Source: Sophora flavescens (lineage: Eukaryota > Streptophyta > Magnoliopsida > Fabales > Fabaceae). Taken from it: DNA of 64,000 nucleotides. The DNA lies in NCBI GenBank assembly GCA_030762895.1, contig CM061062.1, positions 6,041,293 through 6,105,292 on the forward strand. The letters run 5' to 3'. Positions 45,061 through 57,849 of this stretch are shown here, one piece after another. Below the pieces are notes generated by a model, which searched no databases, had not been told where the DNA came from, and was given only the letters and a program-made list of their open reading frames with translations. The stretch's first letter is position 1, and each line of letters starts with the position of its first letter. A program made the translations under genes and the position numbers.

Positions 45061-45440
45061 AAGTTATCGGTCCCCTAATTTTCCATTATCACAGTAAAAA
45101 ACGAACACCTTCAAACTCCACTTTGCAAGACAGAGAAAGAAAGAGACACTATTAGAGAGGACAGGTTATTTTCGTCATTGAGTTTTAATTTCGTAGTTGT
45201 CTTAGTTTGATTCCTTGGCCCTCCATATCCCGAAATTATATATATAATAATAGCCCTTCATTCAAATTATATATTTGCATGTTGGTCTAACCATATTTTG
45301 AGCCAATCAAGCTATTGATGACACTAAGACCGTTTTCGGTTGGATTTTAATGAATGAATTAAAAACCCACAATTCACAACTCACGGGGTAAAAAATTAAG
45401 AATCTTTGCTTAAATAAATGTTCATCATTAAGAGGTGGCT

Positions 45441-46132
45441 TGTTGGGAAAAAGCCAGAGATAACAATCTCTAATGATGCAAATATTTTTTTCCTTCACCC
45501 GTGCAAATAAATAGGCACAACAAAAATATTCTTCCACAGGATAATATCAATGGCAGAAAAATAGATAGTAATGACACCATAATTTTAACGTGGAAAACTC
45601 CTCAGTGTAGGGATAAAAACCACGCAACCAAGTCCAAAGAAAAACTTCCACTATAAATAATAATGGGTACACCAAGTCTTCCTAGAAATACTAGGGAACA
45701 CCAAATCAGCAATACATCACCCAAAAGGTGGATACAAGCAAGCAACAAGAGAGAAATCCCACAACAATGGGTATAACAACTCAGATCAAAGAGAAGGCAA
45801 ACCAACAATATAATGATATCAAAATATTGCTCTCAACACCAGGAACAACATACTAAAATTTCATAAAGAATGGAGATAGTTTACTCATCTGATGAAGAGC
45901 ACAAAGTTCCTCCCTATTCTTCTTCTCCTCCCTGCCGCCGTTTTTCTCTCCTCTGTTTCTCGTTATTTCTTTCTTTCATCAGGCACCTCACTCCAACTAA
46001 AAACCATTTCTATCCTTTTTTTTTTAATTTCACATGGGCTTGGCCCATTAACAACCATTCCTTTTTTTTCTTTTCTTTTTTGTTTTTACTTTTTATCTTG
46101 TGGGTCCCATTTAGGAGGGAACCCACCCAACA
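45441..46132 (-). repeat. Copia-C 3' LTR
   Basis: 692 bp, nearly identical to 50192-50884. It includes a T-rich tract near its plus-strand end. Confidence 0.95.
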
Positions 46133-46149
46133 AATCTCCCCCTTCCCGA

Positions 46150-49100
46150 CTAAGTGGGAAGATACTGCTCAACCATGCCTTCTATCTTTTTGCAACAAAT
46201 CAACTTTGTCATACGCAATGTCTTTGTCATCATATCTAAACCATTTTCATCAGTATGGATCTTTTCAAGTGAAAATGTCTTCATCTCTAGCGCATCTCGT
46301 ATCCAATGATACCGCACCTCAATGTGCTTTGACCTGGAATGAAAAGTTGGATTCTTGCTGAGATGGATATATAGCACTCTGACTGTCACAAAATAACACA
46401 AACTTCTCTTGCTTGAGGCCCAACTCTTGTAGGAATTTCTGCATCCACAGAAGTTCTTTAGAAGCTTCAGTAATGGCAATATACTCAGCCTCAGTGGTAG
46501 ACAAAGCAACACATTTTTGTAATCTTGATTGCCAAGACACCGCTCCCCCTGCAAAAGTCATCAAATATCCAGAAGTAGATTTTCTAGAATCAACATCACC
46601 GGCCATATCTGAATCTGTGTAGCCATCTAACACAGGTTGACCACCCCCAAAGCATAAACATACTCTGGAAGTGCCTCCGAGATACATGAAAATCCACTTC
46701 ACTGCTTGCCAGTGGTCTCTACCAGGATTAGAGAGAAAACGACTAACAACTCCAACGGCATGGGCAATATCCGGCCTTGTGCATACCATAGCATACATCA
46801 AACTACCAACCGCGGATGCATAAGGAACCTTCTCCATCTCTTCTTTGTCTTTCTCACTTGTAGGGCATTGTTGAGAGCTCAACTTGAAATGACTTGCAAG
46901 TGGAGTACTAACAGGTTTGGAATTGCTCATGTTAAACCTCTCTAATACCTTCTCAATATACTTATGTTGAGACAACCACAATTTACCATTCTTCCTATCA
47001 CAAGTAATTCTCATGCCAAGGATTTGCTTTGCAGGACCCAAATCCTTCATAGCAAAGGCCTTGCTCAAATCTTTCTTCAGACAATCAATCTTCTTTGTGT
47101 CATGACCAACAATCAACATGTCATCCACATATAGCAAGAGGATAATAAAATCATCATCAAGGAATTTCTTCACAAACACACAATGATCTGAAGTGGTTTT
47201 ACTATAACCATGTTTCTCCATGAAAGAATCAAATTTCTTATACCATTGCCTTGGTGCTTGCTTGAGTCCATACAGACTTTTCTTCAACTTGCACACAAGC
47301 TGCTCTTTTCCTTTGACCTTGAAGCCTTCAGGTTGCTCCAAATAAATTTCCTCCTCCAAATCACCATGAAGGAATGCTGTCTTCACATCAAGTTGTTCAA
47401 CCTCTAGGTTCAAGCTAGCTGCTAATCCAAGCACAATTCGAATAGAGGACATCTTCACCACAGGTGAGAAAATTTCTTCAAAGTCAATATCTTTCCTCTG
47501 ATTGAAGCCTTTCACAACCAATCTTGCTTTGTACCTTGGTTGGGAGCTATTCTCTTCTGATTTCAGCTTGAACACCCACTTGTTCTTGAGTGCTTTCCTA
47601 CCCTTAGGCAACTTCACCAATTCAAATGTGTGATTCTCATGCAAGGAATTCATTTCTTCTTGCATGGCCTTCAACCACTCTTCCTTGTGCACATTTACAA
47701 TAGCCTCTTCATAACTTTCTGTCTCTCCACCATCAGTGATCATCACATACTCATGTGGAGTGTATCTTTGGGAAGCATGACGCTCTCTAGTAGATCTTCT
47801 CAATTGAGGCTCAACTGGTGGCTCAAATGGAACCTCTTCAATTGGTTCATCATGGGGAGGTGTAGGGTCGTCATTTGCATTCCCATCATCTACCTGTATA
47901 TCTCCCCCTTCAACAAGAGTTCCAGTAGGGGGTTTAGGCACAACATCAATATAGCTTCTGGCAACCGGTTTCTGTTTCTCGGCTTTCTCAAAATCTTCAA
48001 TGGTTTGGTCTTCAAGAAATATCACATCCCAGCTTCTGATAATTTTTCTGTCAGCTGGATCCCAGAGTCTATAACCAAACTCTTCATGACCATAACCCAG
48101 GAAGACACATTGTTTGGATTTTCCATCGAGCTTGGACCTCTCATCTCTTGGAATGTGAACAAAAGTCCTGCAGCCAAACACTCTCAAATGACTATAAGAG
48201 ACATCTTTCCCTGTCCATACTCTGTTTGGAACATCACCATCTAGTGGCACAGAAGGATAAAGGTTGATTAAATCCACTGCAGTTCTCATTGCTTCACCCC
48301 AAAAGGATTTGGGTAATTTTGCATGAGAGAGCATACACCTGATTCTGTCATTAATGGTACGGTTCATTCTCTCCGCAACTCCATTATGTTGAGGCGTCTT
48401 TGGAACTGTATTCTCAAGCCTGATTCCATGTTCTTTGCAATATTCTTCAAACGGACCCCTGTATTCACCACCATTATCTGCTCGGACACATTTCAACTTG
48501 CTTCCTTTTTCTCTTTCAACACTTGCATGAAAGTGCTTGAAGACACCAAGTACCTGGTCTTTAGATTTCAAAGCAAAAGCCCACACTTTTCTAGAATGAT
48601 CATCAATAAAAGTAACAAAGTATGAAGCACCACCAGGAGACTTACAATCCATAGTGCAAACATCAGTATGAACTAAATCAAGAACATTTGGCCTCCTATG
48701 AGGACCAGAACTACGAAATGAAATTCTATGTTGTTTTCCAACAAAACAATGAGAGCAGGTATTTAAAGGTGTACCTTTCATAGGAAGAGAATTTTTCCTG
48801 GCAAGGATGTTGAGTCCTTTCTCACTCAAGTGACCAAGGCGCATATGCCACAAATCAGAAGAAGCATCTTCAACTGCATTCACTTCTTCCTTGCTTAACT
48901 TTCGAGGCATCTTGTAGAGAGTAGTGAGGCTTTCTTCTTTTGCCACCACTAGTGACCCTTTGGTGAGCTTGCATATGCCACCACCAAAGTAAGTATGATA
49001 ACCCTCGATGTCCAAGGCTTTAACAGAAATCAAGTTGAGACGGATATCTGGAACATGTCTGACATTCTTCAATTGCAGCTTGCACCCAATGCTGGTTTCA

Positions 49101-49747
49101 ATCCAAACATCTCCCATACCAACAATTTTACATACCCCTTCATTTCCCATTTTAACTGTGCCAAAATCACCAGCAGTATAAGATGAGAAGAAATCATGCC
49201 TAGGAGTGACATGGTATAAGGCTCCAGAATCAACAATCCAACTGGAATCATGGCATGCTAGATTTATATAATTATCATCACAGACAATGTAAACATCACT
49301 ATCAGATGCAACTGCAGTTGTGTCTTTATCATTTTTCTTCTCTTTGTCTTCATCTCTTTCTCTTGACTTCTCTCTCTTTAGGAACCTGCATTGTCTTTTG
49401 ATGTGTCCCACCTTGCCACAATGATAACATTTCACTTCTTTTCTAGTACTGGACTTGCTTCTTGACTGGCTACGACTGTCAGATTTTTCATGATTATGGA
49501 AATGTCTGGTTTGACTTCTCCCCCGTGACTCTGCAACTAGTGCTTCTGACTGAGTGGAGGTACCATTCAAACCACGCTCCTTTCTTCTAGCTTCTTCATT
49601 CAACATGCTCTCTTTTACCATTGACATTGTCAACTTCCCATTAGGAGCTGAGTTAGTCAATGTCACAACCAGAACTTCCCAAGTGTCAGGCAAGGAACTA
49701 AGCAACAACAAGGCTTGCAACTCATCATCTAATTTAATATCTCATTC
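46150..49747 (-). CDS. Copia-C pol: gag C-terminus, protease, integrase, RT, RNase H
   Basis: The frame is open from just after a TGA (about 49748) to 46319. Order: LQALLLLSSLPDTWEVLV (gag), knuckle CYHCGKVGHIKRQC, protease WIVDSGALYHVTPRHDFF, integrase zinc region H...LGHLSEKG...CSHCFVGKQH, and core HTDVCTMDCKSPG, FIDDHSRKVW, RADNGGEY, TPQHNGVAERMNRT. RT follows with KARLVVKGFNQRKDIDF, DVKTAFLHGDLEEEIYLEQP and catalytic YVDDMLIVG. RNase H has YTDSDMAGDVDSRKSTSGY and ALSTTEAEYIAITEA. A frameshift near 46360 moves the last 70 codons (HIEVRYHWIRDALEMK...DMMTKTL) to another frame ending at 46150. It has no initiator ATG of its own and needs gag upstream. Confidence 0.9.
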
Positions 49748-50148
49748 TTTGTCAACTCGATTCACGATGATTCTGAAAAATACTCATATGCCCTGCCATT
49801 GAATCCCCTTCTTTGTATTTCATATTCACCAGCTTCCGGAACAGAAAAGCTTTATTTTGCACATTCTTCCGCTCATACAGCTCGACCAACTTCTTCCACA
49901 TTTTCTGGGCATTCGTTTGTGTCTACATGAGGATATACACTCAAATCCAGCCACTGCCTAATCAAAGCAACTGCCTTTCTATTCATCTTCTTCCAATCAC
50001 TTTCATTTTTATCATTGGGTCGAGCAGTGTCCCCCTCAATGGGATCATACAAGTCTTTGTTGTATAACATATCTTCCATGAGTGTCTTCCAAAGTGTATA
50101 ATTTGTAGAGTTCGGCTTAATCATATTTGGCCCTTGATTTTCCTCCAT
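49748..50148 (-). pseudogene. Copia-C gag N-terminus (frameshifted)
   Basis: It starts MEENQGPNMIKPNSTNYTLW at 50148 with the gag core WLDLSVYPHVDTN. A frameshift near 49915 shifts to AQKMWKKLVELYERKNVQNK and LFRKLVNMKYKEGDSMAGHM. A second break near 49765 and a TGA codon (VDKE*DIKLDDEL) separate it from pol. Because gag and pol form one polyprotein in copia, these lesions inactivate an otherwise well-preserved element. Confidence 0.85.
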
Positions 50149-50191
50149 TTAAATGCACAATACAGAACAACCTAAGATCTAGATACCACTT

Positions 50192-50884
50192 TGTTGGGAA
50201 AAAGCCAGAGATAACAATCTCTAATGATGCAAATATTTTTTCCCTTCACCCGTGCAAATAAATAGGCACAACAAAAATATTCTTCCACAGGATAATATCA
50301 ATGGCAGAAAAATAGATAGCAATGACACCACAATTTTAACGTGGAAAACTCCCCAGTGTAGGGATAAAAACCACGGGACCAGGTCCAGCAAAAACTTCCA
50401 CTATATATAATAATGGGTACACCAAGTCTTCCTAGAAATACTAGGGAACACCAAATCAGCAATACATCACCCAAAAGGTGGATACAAGCAAGCAACAAGA
50501 GAGAAATCCCACAACAATGGGTATAACAACTCAGCTCAAAGAGAAGGCAAACCAACAATATAATGATATCAAAATATTGCTCTCAACACCAGGAACAACA
50601 TACTAAAATTTCATAAAGAATGGAGATAGTTTACTCATCTGATGAAGAGCACAAAGTTCCTCCCTATTCTTCTTCTCCTCCTCCCCGCCGTGTTTTCTCT
50701 CCTCTTGTTTCTCGTTATTTCTTTCTTTCATCAGGCACCTCACTCCAACTAAAAACCCTTTCTTTCCCCTTTTTTTTTAATGTCACATGGTCTTGGCCCA
50801 TTAACAACCATTCCTTTTTTTTCTTTTTTTTTTCTTTTTACTTTTTATCTAGTGGATCCCATTTAGGAGGGAACCCACCCAACA
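50192..50884 (-). repeat. Copia-C 5' LTR
   Basis: 693 bp, partner of 45441-46132, followed on the plus strand by TGGCT. The 230-bp strip 50890-51117 between this element and CACTA-4 holds nothing I recognise. Confidence 0.95.
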
Positions 50885-51229
50885 TGGCTTTAGTAGTAGT
50901 AGTTGTTTACAAACTCCTAAAACTCAATACTCCTGCTGTCGTTGTAAAAAGTAAAAACAAAGTGTTGTGTTTTCTGAGGACACCGCACACCATTTCCTAC
51001 GGAAAGTTTGCAGTTTTCCTCAGCCCTGGTTCATACTCCCTCCATTCCTTTTTTATAATAATTTAAGGTTTCTATACAGTACACACAGATTAAGAAAACA
51101 TTAATTTGTTTATATTTCACTAGTGGAAAATATACATTAGACAGTAAAGGTTTATGTCAGTTAACCAAAAACTAGACGTTAAAAAGGGGGCGGTGGCAGT
51201 TTTGTAAATATCAGACTTCATTAATTCAC

Positions 51230-52955
51230 TGTTAACGTCAGTTGTTTTAAGGACCGACGTTAAAAGTGAGGCGATGGCAGTTTTTGTAAATATGAAATCA
51301 CTATTTGCGTCGGTTGTTTAATGAACTCGACGTTAAAAGTGTTTTCCAAGAAATTATTAAAACTTTTAACGCTCGATTGTTTATAAAGCGACGTTAGAAG
51401 TGTGATTTTTACTTGATGAAATAAATAACCCGACGTAAATAATCAACTCATTCCTATCTTTCTTTCGTTGTCATCTCCCCTTGTCACTCTTAACGCAGAT
51501 CATCACTCCATATAGTGCGGTTTATTTCTAATCTTTTTTTAAAAAAAGTTTATTTTTAATCTTAATTAATTAGCTTGAATTAGTAAATTAACAAATTCTT
51601 GTGCAAATTAAAATAAATAAACACTTAACATAAAACAAGTTATATATGTATAATCAAATCGTATCTCATTGAAGCGATTCATAAGTTACAATTACATGTT
51701 TAAAAGATAAAAAATTTCCGCAAGATAGCACTAAAATATAAAAAAGTTTCGCTTCAACATCACTTTCTTCTCGAGTCCCGTCCTCGAATCTCCAACATTG
51801 AATGCATCCCCTCCCTCATTTGAAGTCGATGCTCCATCTGAATCCACAGTCACTTTGGAGCCGTGGCGAGAATGAAGGGTGCACTCGATCTGTTTCAAAG
51901 AATATTCTTGGAACACCACTTGGTTCCAAAGCTGAGGTTTTGGAACTGTAGCTGCTGATTCTCCAGAAGGATGATGGTGTGTGCAATTCACATAATGCGA
52001 TTTACACACCCTTATCACCCATGTAATGCGATTTACACAACCTCAAGTTGTTTGACCATTAAGACAGAGACCTTTAAGTCTAGGTATAGGAAGAAAGAGT
52101 GATGAAGTTAATCTCCATGGCAGAGCCATATTGTGAAGCAGAAAATTAAAATTAAAGTAAGGAAGGAAGCTATTTATAGGAGTAGGGGATGAAGTTACTA
52201 GGCGTCGTAAGTTGCTAAAAAATTAAATTGATCATTAAGAGCATTAGGTTCCAAGGCGCATTGGGAGTTGGCAGTCATATATTATAAACGTGCGAGAAAA
52301 GAAAACCCCGAAAGGAATAGGAAGAAACTTATACACTTTTAACGTCGGTTGTTGAATAAAACGACGTTCAAAGTGTTTTTAAAATAAAAATATTTATTTT
52401 TAACGCCGTAGTTGTTTATACAATCGACGTTAAACGTGTGATTTTTACTTGATTAAATAAACAGTGACGTAAATAATCCTATATCCCTATCGAAATGCGC
52501 GCCTGTTGTCACACACAGAGCGTTAACGTCGATTGTTGAATAAAACTGAAGTTAAAAGTGTTTTTAAAATAAAAAATATTTATTTTTAACGCCTGTTGTT
52601 TTTACAATTGACGTTAAAAATGTGATTTTTACTTGATTAAATAAATAGTCGACGTAAATAATCCTATATCCCTAGCTATCTCGAAATGCCCTGTTGTCAC
52701 TCAATTAACACAGTCTCTCGAGCCATTTTGTGAAGGAATAGAAATATAGAGGAAAAGAAGAGGCGTGTATACAGATCATTACGAAAGAATGTTACTTTAT
52801 ACGAGAGACACAACACTTTTAACGCCGATTGTATTCAACAACGGACGTTAAAAGTGTTTTTTAAAAATATTAATATTTAACGTCAGTTTGTTAATAAAAC
52901 TGACGTTAAAAATTTAATTTTAACGTCAGTTGTTTAATACAACTGACGTTAAATG
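51230..52955. repeat. CACTA-4 5' subterminal and internal repeats
   Basis: AACGTC-containing repeats at 51230-51435, 52330-52450, 52520-52640 and 52815-52955, divergent from those of CACTA-2/-3. Two nearly identical segments (52320-52490 and 52515-52700) form a tandem duplication. No gene is seen between 51430 and 52950. Confidence 0.8.
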
Positions 52956-53699
52956 TTGTTTTAATATGTTTCCACCCGCGCTCCTTCTGCACTTCGCTCT
53001 TTACGTACGTCTCTTTTCTCTTTTCATCACGCTCAACCCTAAATCACTCTCAACCCTTACTCTCACTCTCACCCAGCACAGAACCCTAATTGCGAGCTCA
53101 TCTCCACCGCAACCACCGCGAGGGCTTCTTCGCCACCACCGTGAGGTACACTATTAACCTTAACTCTGTCTTTCCATTCATTCTTTGCAATAACTTGACG
53201 TACATCTCTCTTTCCCCTTCCCGCGCACTAACTCTCCTTGTCCCTCTCGCTCTCGGTAACCACATCGAACGTTGGCCACCACTCGAGCTCCCCTCCCCAC
53301 CACCACGAGAGCACCTATTTCTGGTGAGTATTTAGGGCACATTTTTGTATTTTTGGTTTTGAGTGTATGTTGAAACTGTAGTGTCAGTAGTTGAAACTTG
53401 AAACCGTGAGTTTGAGTTGTTTGGAATGTACGTCTCTGTTTTTGGTTTTGAGTGCATGTTGCTCTCTTTGGTTGATCTCACACGGCCGTGATGCTAATCA
53501 CGGCTGGGCCGTGATCGGTTCTGCCTGTGCGTGATGGCATGGTCTGTTCAGTTGGCACGTTACGGCCGTGATGGACATCACTGCTAGGCCGTGACCAGTG
53601 CTTGGCAATTAATCTTTAAAAACTATAGTTTTCAATCTCCCGTATTGTCCTTATATTGGATATATATATGTTTTGTATATCCACAGGACCTATCTAGTT

Positions 53700-56600
53700 A
53701 TGGATCGTAGTTGGATGGTTTGTAAGCGTACTGGTGCTGAGTATTTGAAGGGGGTGGGAGAATTTATAGAATTTGCTCAAAGGAATGTTCCTAATAGTAA
53801 TGGAATGTTCTGTTGTCCTTGTGTCAAGTGTTTGAATACGAGGAAATATACGGTGAAGGATATACGTACTCATTTGATTTGTGAAGGGATTTGCTTGAGT
53901 TATACAAGATGGATATGGCATGGAGATATGTTGTTGAGTAGTAATACGGCGAGTGTCTCCCAAAGTGAGGACGTTGACATAGATATGGAGGATGATCGAG
54001 TAGAGGACATGATCCGTGATATTGGACAAGAATCTTTTCATCGAGCGCATGTGTATGATAGGTTGTGCGGTGATGCGGATAAGCCTTTATATCCAGGGTG
54101 TACTACTCATACACGGTTGTCGGCGGTGCTAAAATTGGTTTGTGTGAAGGCGAGAAATGGTTGGAACAATAAAAGCTTCACGGAATTGCTTGAAGTGTTG
54201 AAAGACTTGCTTCCGGAGGATAACACATTGCCTGACCGTAACTATGAGGCCAAGAAGGTATTGTGTCCTATGGGTATGGAGTATAAGAAGATACACGCAT
54301 GCCCCAATAATTGCATATTGTACACCGGTGTTCATGAAGACAAACACGATTGCCCCAAATGTGGGTTATCACGATACAAAGTGAAGGGTGGTGATGATGA
54401 TGATGATGTTGATGATGTGAGAAAAAAGGGTCCTCCTGTGAAGGTGTTGTGGTATCTTCCAATAATTCCAAGGTTCAAGCGATTGTTTGCCAATGCGAAA
54501 GATGCGAAGAATCTTAGATGGCATAATGATGAGAGGAAACGTGATGGAAAGGTTCGTCATCCTGCTGATTCTATTCAATGGAAGAATATCGATACTATGT
54601 TTCCGGATTTCGCCGATGAGCCAAGAAACCTAAGGCTTGGACTTGCTACGGATGGAATGAATCCTTATGGTAACATGAGTAGTATTCATAGTTCATGGCC
54701 TGTTCTGTTGGTGATTTACAACATGCCCCCTTGGTTGTGCATGAAGCGCAAATACATGATGTTGTCTATGATGATTTCGGGCCCAAAGCAACCGGGAAAT
54801 GACTTAGATGTTTATCTAGGTCCATTGATTGAAGACTTGAAAACGTTGTGGGTGGAAGGTGTTGATGTAGTTGATGGGTATTCTCACGAGACTTTCAAGC
54901 TTCGTGCCATGTTATTTTGCACCATCAACGACTTTCCAAAGATACGGTAACTTGTCCTAGGTGCAGTGTCAAGGGCATAAAGCATGCCCTATATGTGAAG
55001 AAGGCACATGCTACACTCAATTGCATCATGGAAAGAAGACGGTTTACCTTGGGCATCGGAGATTTCTTAGACGTGATCACCCATATCGTAAGATGAAAAA
55101 ATCTTTTAATGGATGCCAAGAGACAGAAAAAGCGCCGGCCTTAATTGGATAAAGAGGTTTATCGGAGGGTAAAGGACATCGATGTTATATTCGGCAAGTC
55201 CAAAAAGAAAGGTAAAGCTGTTGAGAAAAACATATGGAAGAAGAGGTCGATATTCTTTGATCTTCCATACTGGCGCAAGCTTGATGTCAGACACTGCATT
55301 GATGTGATGCATGTGGAGAAAAATGTGTGTGATAGTGTGATCGGGACGCTTCTCAATATTCAGGGCAAGACAAAGGATGGTGTGAATGCTCGTCTCGACC
55401 TCGTTGCTATGGGTATACGAGAGCAGTTAGCTCCGATTGTTGAGGATGGTAAGCGGACTTATTTGCCGCCAGCATGTCATACTTTGTCAAAAAAAGAGAG
55501 ACAAAGTTTATACGGGCGTCTTCAGGGCATCAAAGTTTCACATGGTTACTCTTCAAATATGAAGAGGCTTGTCTCTAGTGATCTTAAATTGGTTGGCTTG
55601 AAGTCTCATGATTGTCACATCTTGATGCAACAACTTCTGCCCGTTGCTATTCGTGGTATTGCTACAAAAAATGTGAGACATGCCATTACTCGGTTGTGCT
55701 CATTCTTCAATTCTATATGTAGCAAAGTCGTTGACCCCCGTATGTTGGATGACTTGGAAGTTGAGGCTGCTACAATCTTGTGCCAATTGGAGATGTATTT
55801 TCCTCCTTCCTTTTTCGACATAATGGTTCACTTAATTGTTCATTTGGTGAGGGAGATTAGATTATGTGGGCCGGTTTTTCTGAGATGGATGTACCCAGTT
55901 GAGCGCTACATGAAGATCTTGAAAGGGTACGTGAAGAATCCTCATCGTCCGGAAGCATCTATTGTTCAAAGGTATGTTGCAGAAGAAACTATTGAGTTTT
56001 GTTCGGACTACCTTCATAACACGGATCCTATAGGGGTTCCTAAGCCTCGGCATGATGAGATCAGATGTCAAGGTAAGGGTACACATGGCTTAAGAATTAA
56101 TAGGAAGGATCGGGAGGAAGTGCTTCAAGCCCATTTGTATGTATTGAACAACATTGAATGTGTTCAGCCTTTCTTATTTGAACATAAAAGAAAAGTCAAT
56201 CAAGAAAACCCTCGAATGAGCGAAAGGTGGTTGTTGAACAATCATAACAAGACTTTCTTACCATGGTTCAAGGAAGAAATGCTTAAGGATGGTAGTACTG
56301 CTTCTGATGACGTAAAATGGCTAGCATGTGGGCCTAACTTCAACGTCATATGTTGGAGCGGATACGACATAAATAACTTTTCCTTTTATACAAAGGAACA
56401 AGATAACAAGAGTACCATGCAAAATAGTGGGGTTATGATCGTGGCCGAAGCAATGCACTTCTCTAGTGCAAAGGACACAAAACCCGTTCTGAGACCGACA
56501 CCTTACTTTGGATATATTGAAGATATTTGGGTGCTCGATTACACTAAGCTTACGGTGCGGTATTTAAATGTAAGTGGGTTGATAGTAACGGTGGTGTACA

Positions 56601-56900
56601 AACCGACGAATTGGGGTTCACATTGGTAGACCTCAACAAGTTAGGTCATATAAATGAGCCTTTCATAATGGCTTCCCAAGCAAAACAAGTGTTCTACATC
56701 ACCGATCCTTCTAACAAAAGGTTGTCCGTGGTTCTCCAAGGAAAAAGCATGTATAATGGTAGTGATGAAAATGAAGATTCAAATCTTGATATTCCCGAGA
56801 CTCCTTCTTTTTCAACAAACATGCCTACTATAATCGAGGAGACACAGTGGACGATGTACATGCCACTCGTGATGATCATCACGAAGGGATATTGATATAG
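53700..56900 (+). pseudogene. TnpD-type CACTA transposase, three to four frame breaks
   Basis: ATG at 53700 (MDRSWMVCKRTGAEYLKGVG) follows a CCACAG acceptor. The first frame (to 54950) holds the transposase-associated domain and the start of Transposase_21 (LGLATDGMNPYGNMSS, SSWPVLLVIYNMPPW, DVYLGPLIEDLKTLW). A break at CTINDFP (about 54940) and another near 55140 separate GHKACPICEEGTCY and HPYRKMKKSFNGCQETEK. The third frame (55145-56629) carries DLPYWRKLDVRHCIDVMHVE, DUF4218-like VERYMKILKGYVKN and DUF4216-like YFGYIEDIWVLDYT. A 2-bp loss near 56557 and one near 56848 shift the tail. It keeps Trp where CACTA-2 has TGA, so it is the better TnpD reference here. Confidence 0.9.
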
Positions 56901-57102
56901 GTAGTTTAAACTTAGTATACATTTATAACCTATGTTAATAAATATATATTGTTTTGAACAGTCATACATATGGATCATTGTTCCATTTTTCCTTTGCAAT
57001 TCTGTAATGTGTGTGATATTCGTATTCTTGGGATATTTACTTGAATGCGAGAGATGGCTTAGGGGAGTGATATTTTAAAACTGAATTTAAAAAAAAAAAT
57101 AC

Positions 57103-57467
57103 TATTAACGTCAGTTGTATCATACAACTGACGTTAAAAGTATTTTATAAAAATATACAGTAGACTATTAACGTCAGTTGTTTATTACAACTGACGTTAA
57201 AATTAAGACCTTTAACGTCAGTTCTTGATAACAATTGACGTTAGTTTTAACAAAATTTACGTCGGTTTTGTTAAAGAACTGACGTTAATTTTGACAAAAT
57301 TATTGTCAGTTGTGTTAAAGAACCGACGTTAATAGTGTTATATTTAACGTCAGTTCTCAACTGACGTTAAAAGTTAAACTTTTAACGTCAGCTGTATTTA
57401 CGTCAGTCAGTATTCTGACGTAAAAAATTAATTTTAACCGACGTAAAAAGCACGTGTTGCACTAGTG
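57103..57467. repeat. CACTA-4 3' subterminal repeats
   Basis: The same hairpin series as 22860-23282, ending GTAAAAAGCACGTGTTG and CACTAGTG. Confidence 0.88.
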
Positions 57468-57732
57468 TTTGTATCAAATTATCCTTATTTATTTATAGTA
57501 TCATTGATATGTGTGGTGTATTTATGACTGAATTTAAGTAGGGAAGGACTAGTGTATCCATGATAAGGGTATATATGAAAAAAAAATTATCAAATATACG
57601 TTAAGTTTATAAAAGATCCATTATTTTGGAAAAAAAAAACCAAAACAGCAAGAAATGGGAGAATCAAGAGGAAGTAAATAGGATTTTTCATATGTCAGAA
57701 AGGAACGTTATTACTTGAACCATGCACCATGA

Positions 57733-57849
57733 ATATTATTGGGTATGCAAAGTCCAAGAATTTGAAAACTGCAAGGATGGATTTCGATAACATGCGAGAG
57801 AGAAGTGTGGTATCTTGGAATGCAATGCTATTGGGATATGCTCAACGTG
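57733..57849 (+). pseudogene. Pentatricopeptide-repeat (PPR, PLS-type) gene fragment
   Basis: An open stretch of 39 codons reads NIIGYAKSKNLKTARMDFDN then MRERSVVSWNAMLLGYAQRG. This is about one full PLS-type PPR motif (consensus YAKCG.L..A..VFD.M.ERNVVSWNAMI.GYAQNG). Plant PPR proteins bind organelle RNA. Flanking sequence gives no further repeats, and the frame stops at LCLIR*. It is an isolated gene fragment next to CACTA-4. Confidence 0.8.

Larger units (their letters stand above)
45441..50884 (-). mobile_element. Copia-C: nearly complete Ty1/copia retrotransposon
   Basis: LTRs at 45441-46132 and 50192-50884 (TGTTGGGAAAAAG...CCACCCAACA) are flanked by a perfect duplication TGGCT (45436-45440 and 50885-50889). 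On the minus strand AAGTGGTATCTAGATC follows the 5' LTR (primer-binding site) and GGGAAGGGGGAGATT precedes the 3' LTR (polypurine tract). The LTRs are very similar, with few substitutions by eye. The pol frame is open for over 1,100 codons, so this is the youngest retroelement here. Confidence 0.96.
51118..57467 (+). mobile_element. CACTA-4: complete-ended CACTA transposon with TnpD only
   Basis: It starts CACTAGTGGAAAATATAC and ends GTGTTGCACTAGTG, flanked by TTT on both sides (51115-51117 and 57468-57470); 6,350 bp. It encodes TnpD, and the second gene is deleted: CATACATATGGATCA (about 56962) continues as TTGTTCCATTTTTCC. This is the same junction as CACTA-2 (one base differs). Many short indels are present in the 5' repeats (51230-52930), where CAGTT is often altered to CGATT. 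Confidence 0.95.

Noticed and set aside
44524..45092. Complete solo LTR with defined ends
   Set aside because: No matching 5-bp duplication could be found on either side, so only an LTR-like block is reported.
45870..46361. 163-codon plus-strand ORF and its overlapping 115-codon frame
   Set aside because: They lie within the copia-C LTR, are translations of T/C-rich LTR sequence, and recur at 50620; no domain.
47630..48244. 204-codon plus-strand ORF
   Set aside because: Exact antisense shadow of the copia-C integrase-RT coding region.
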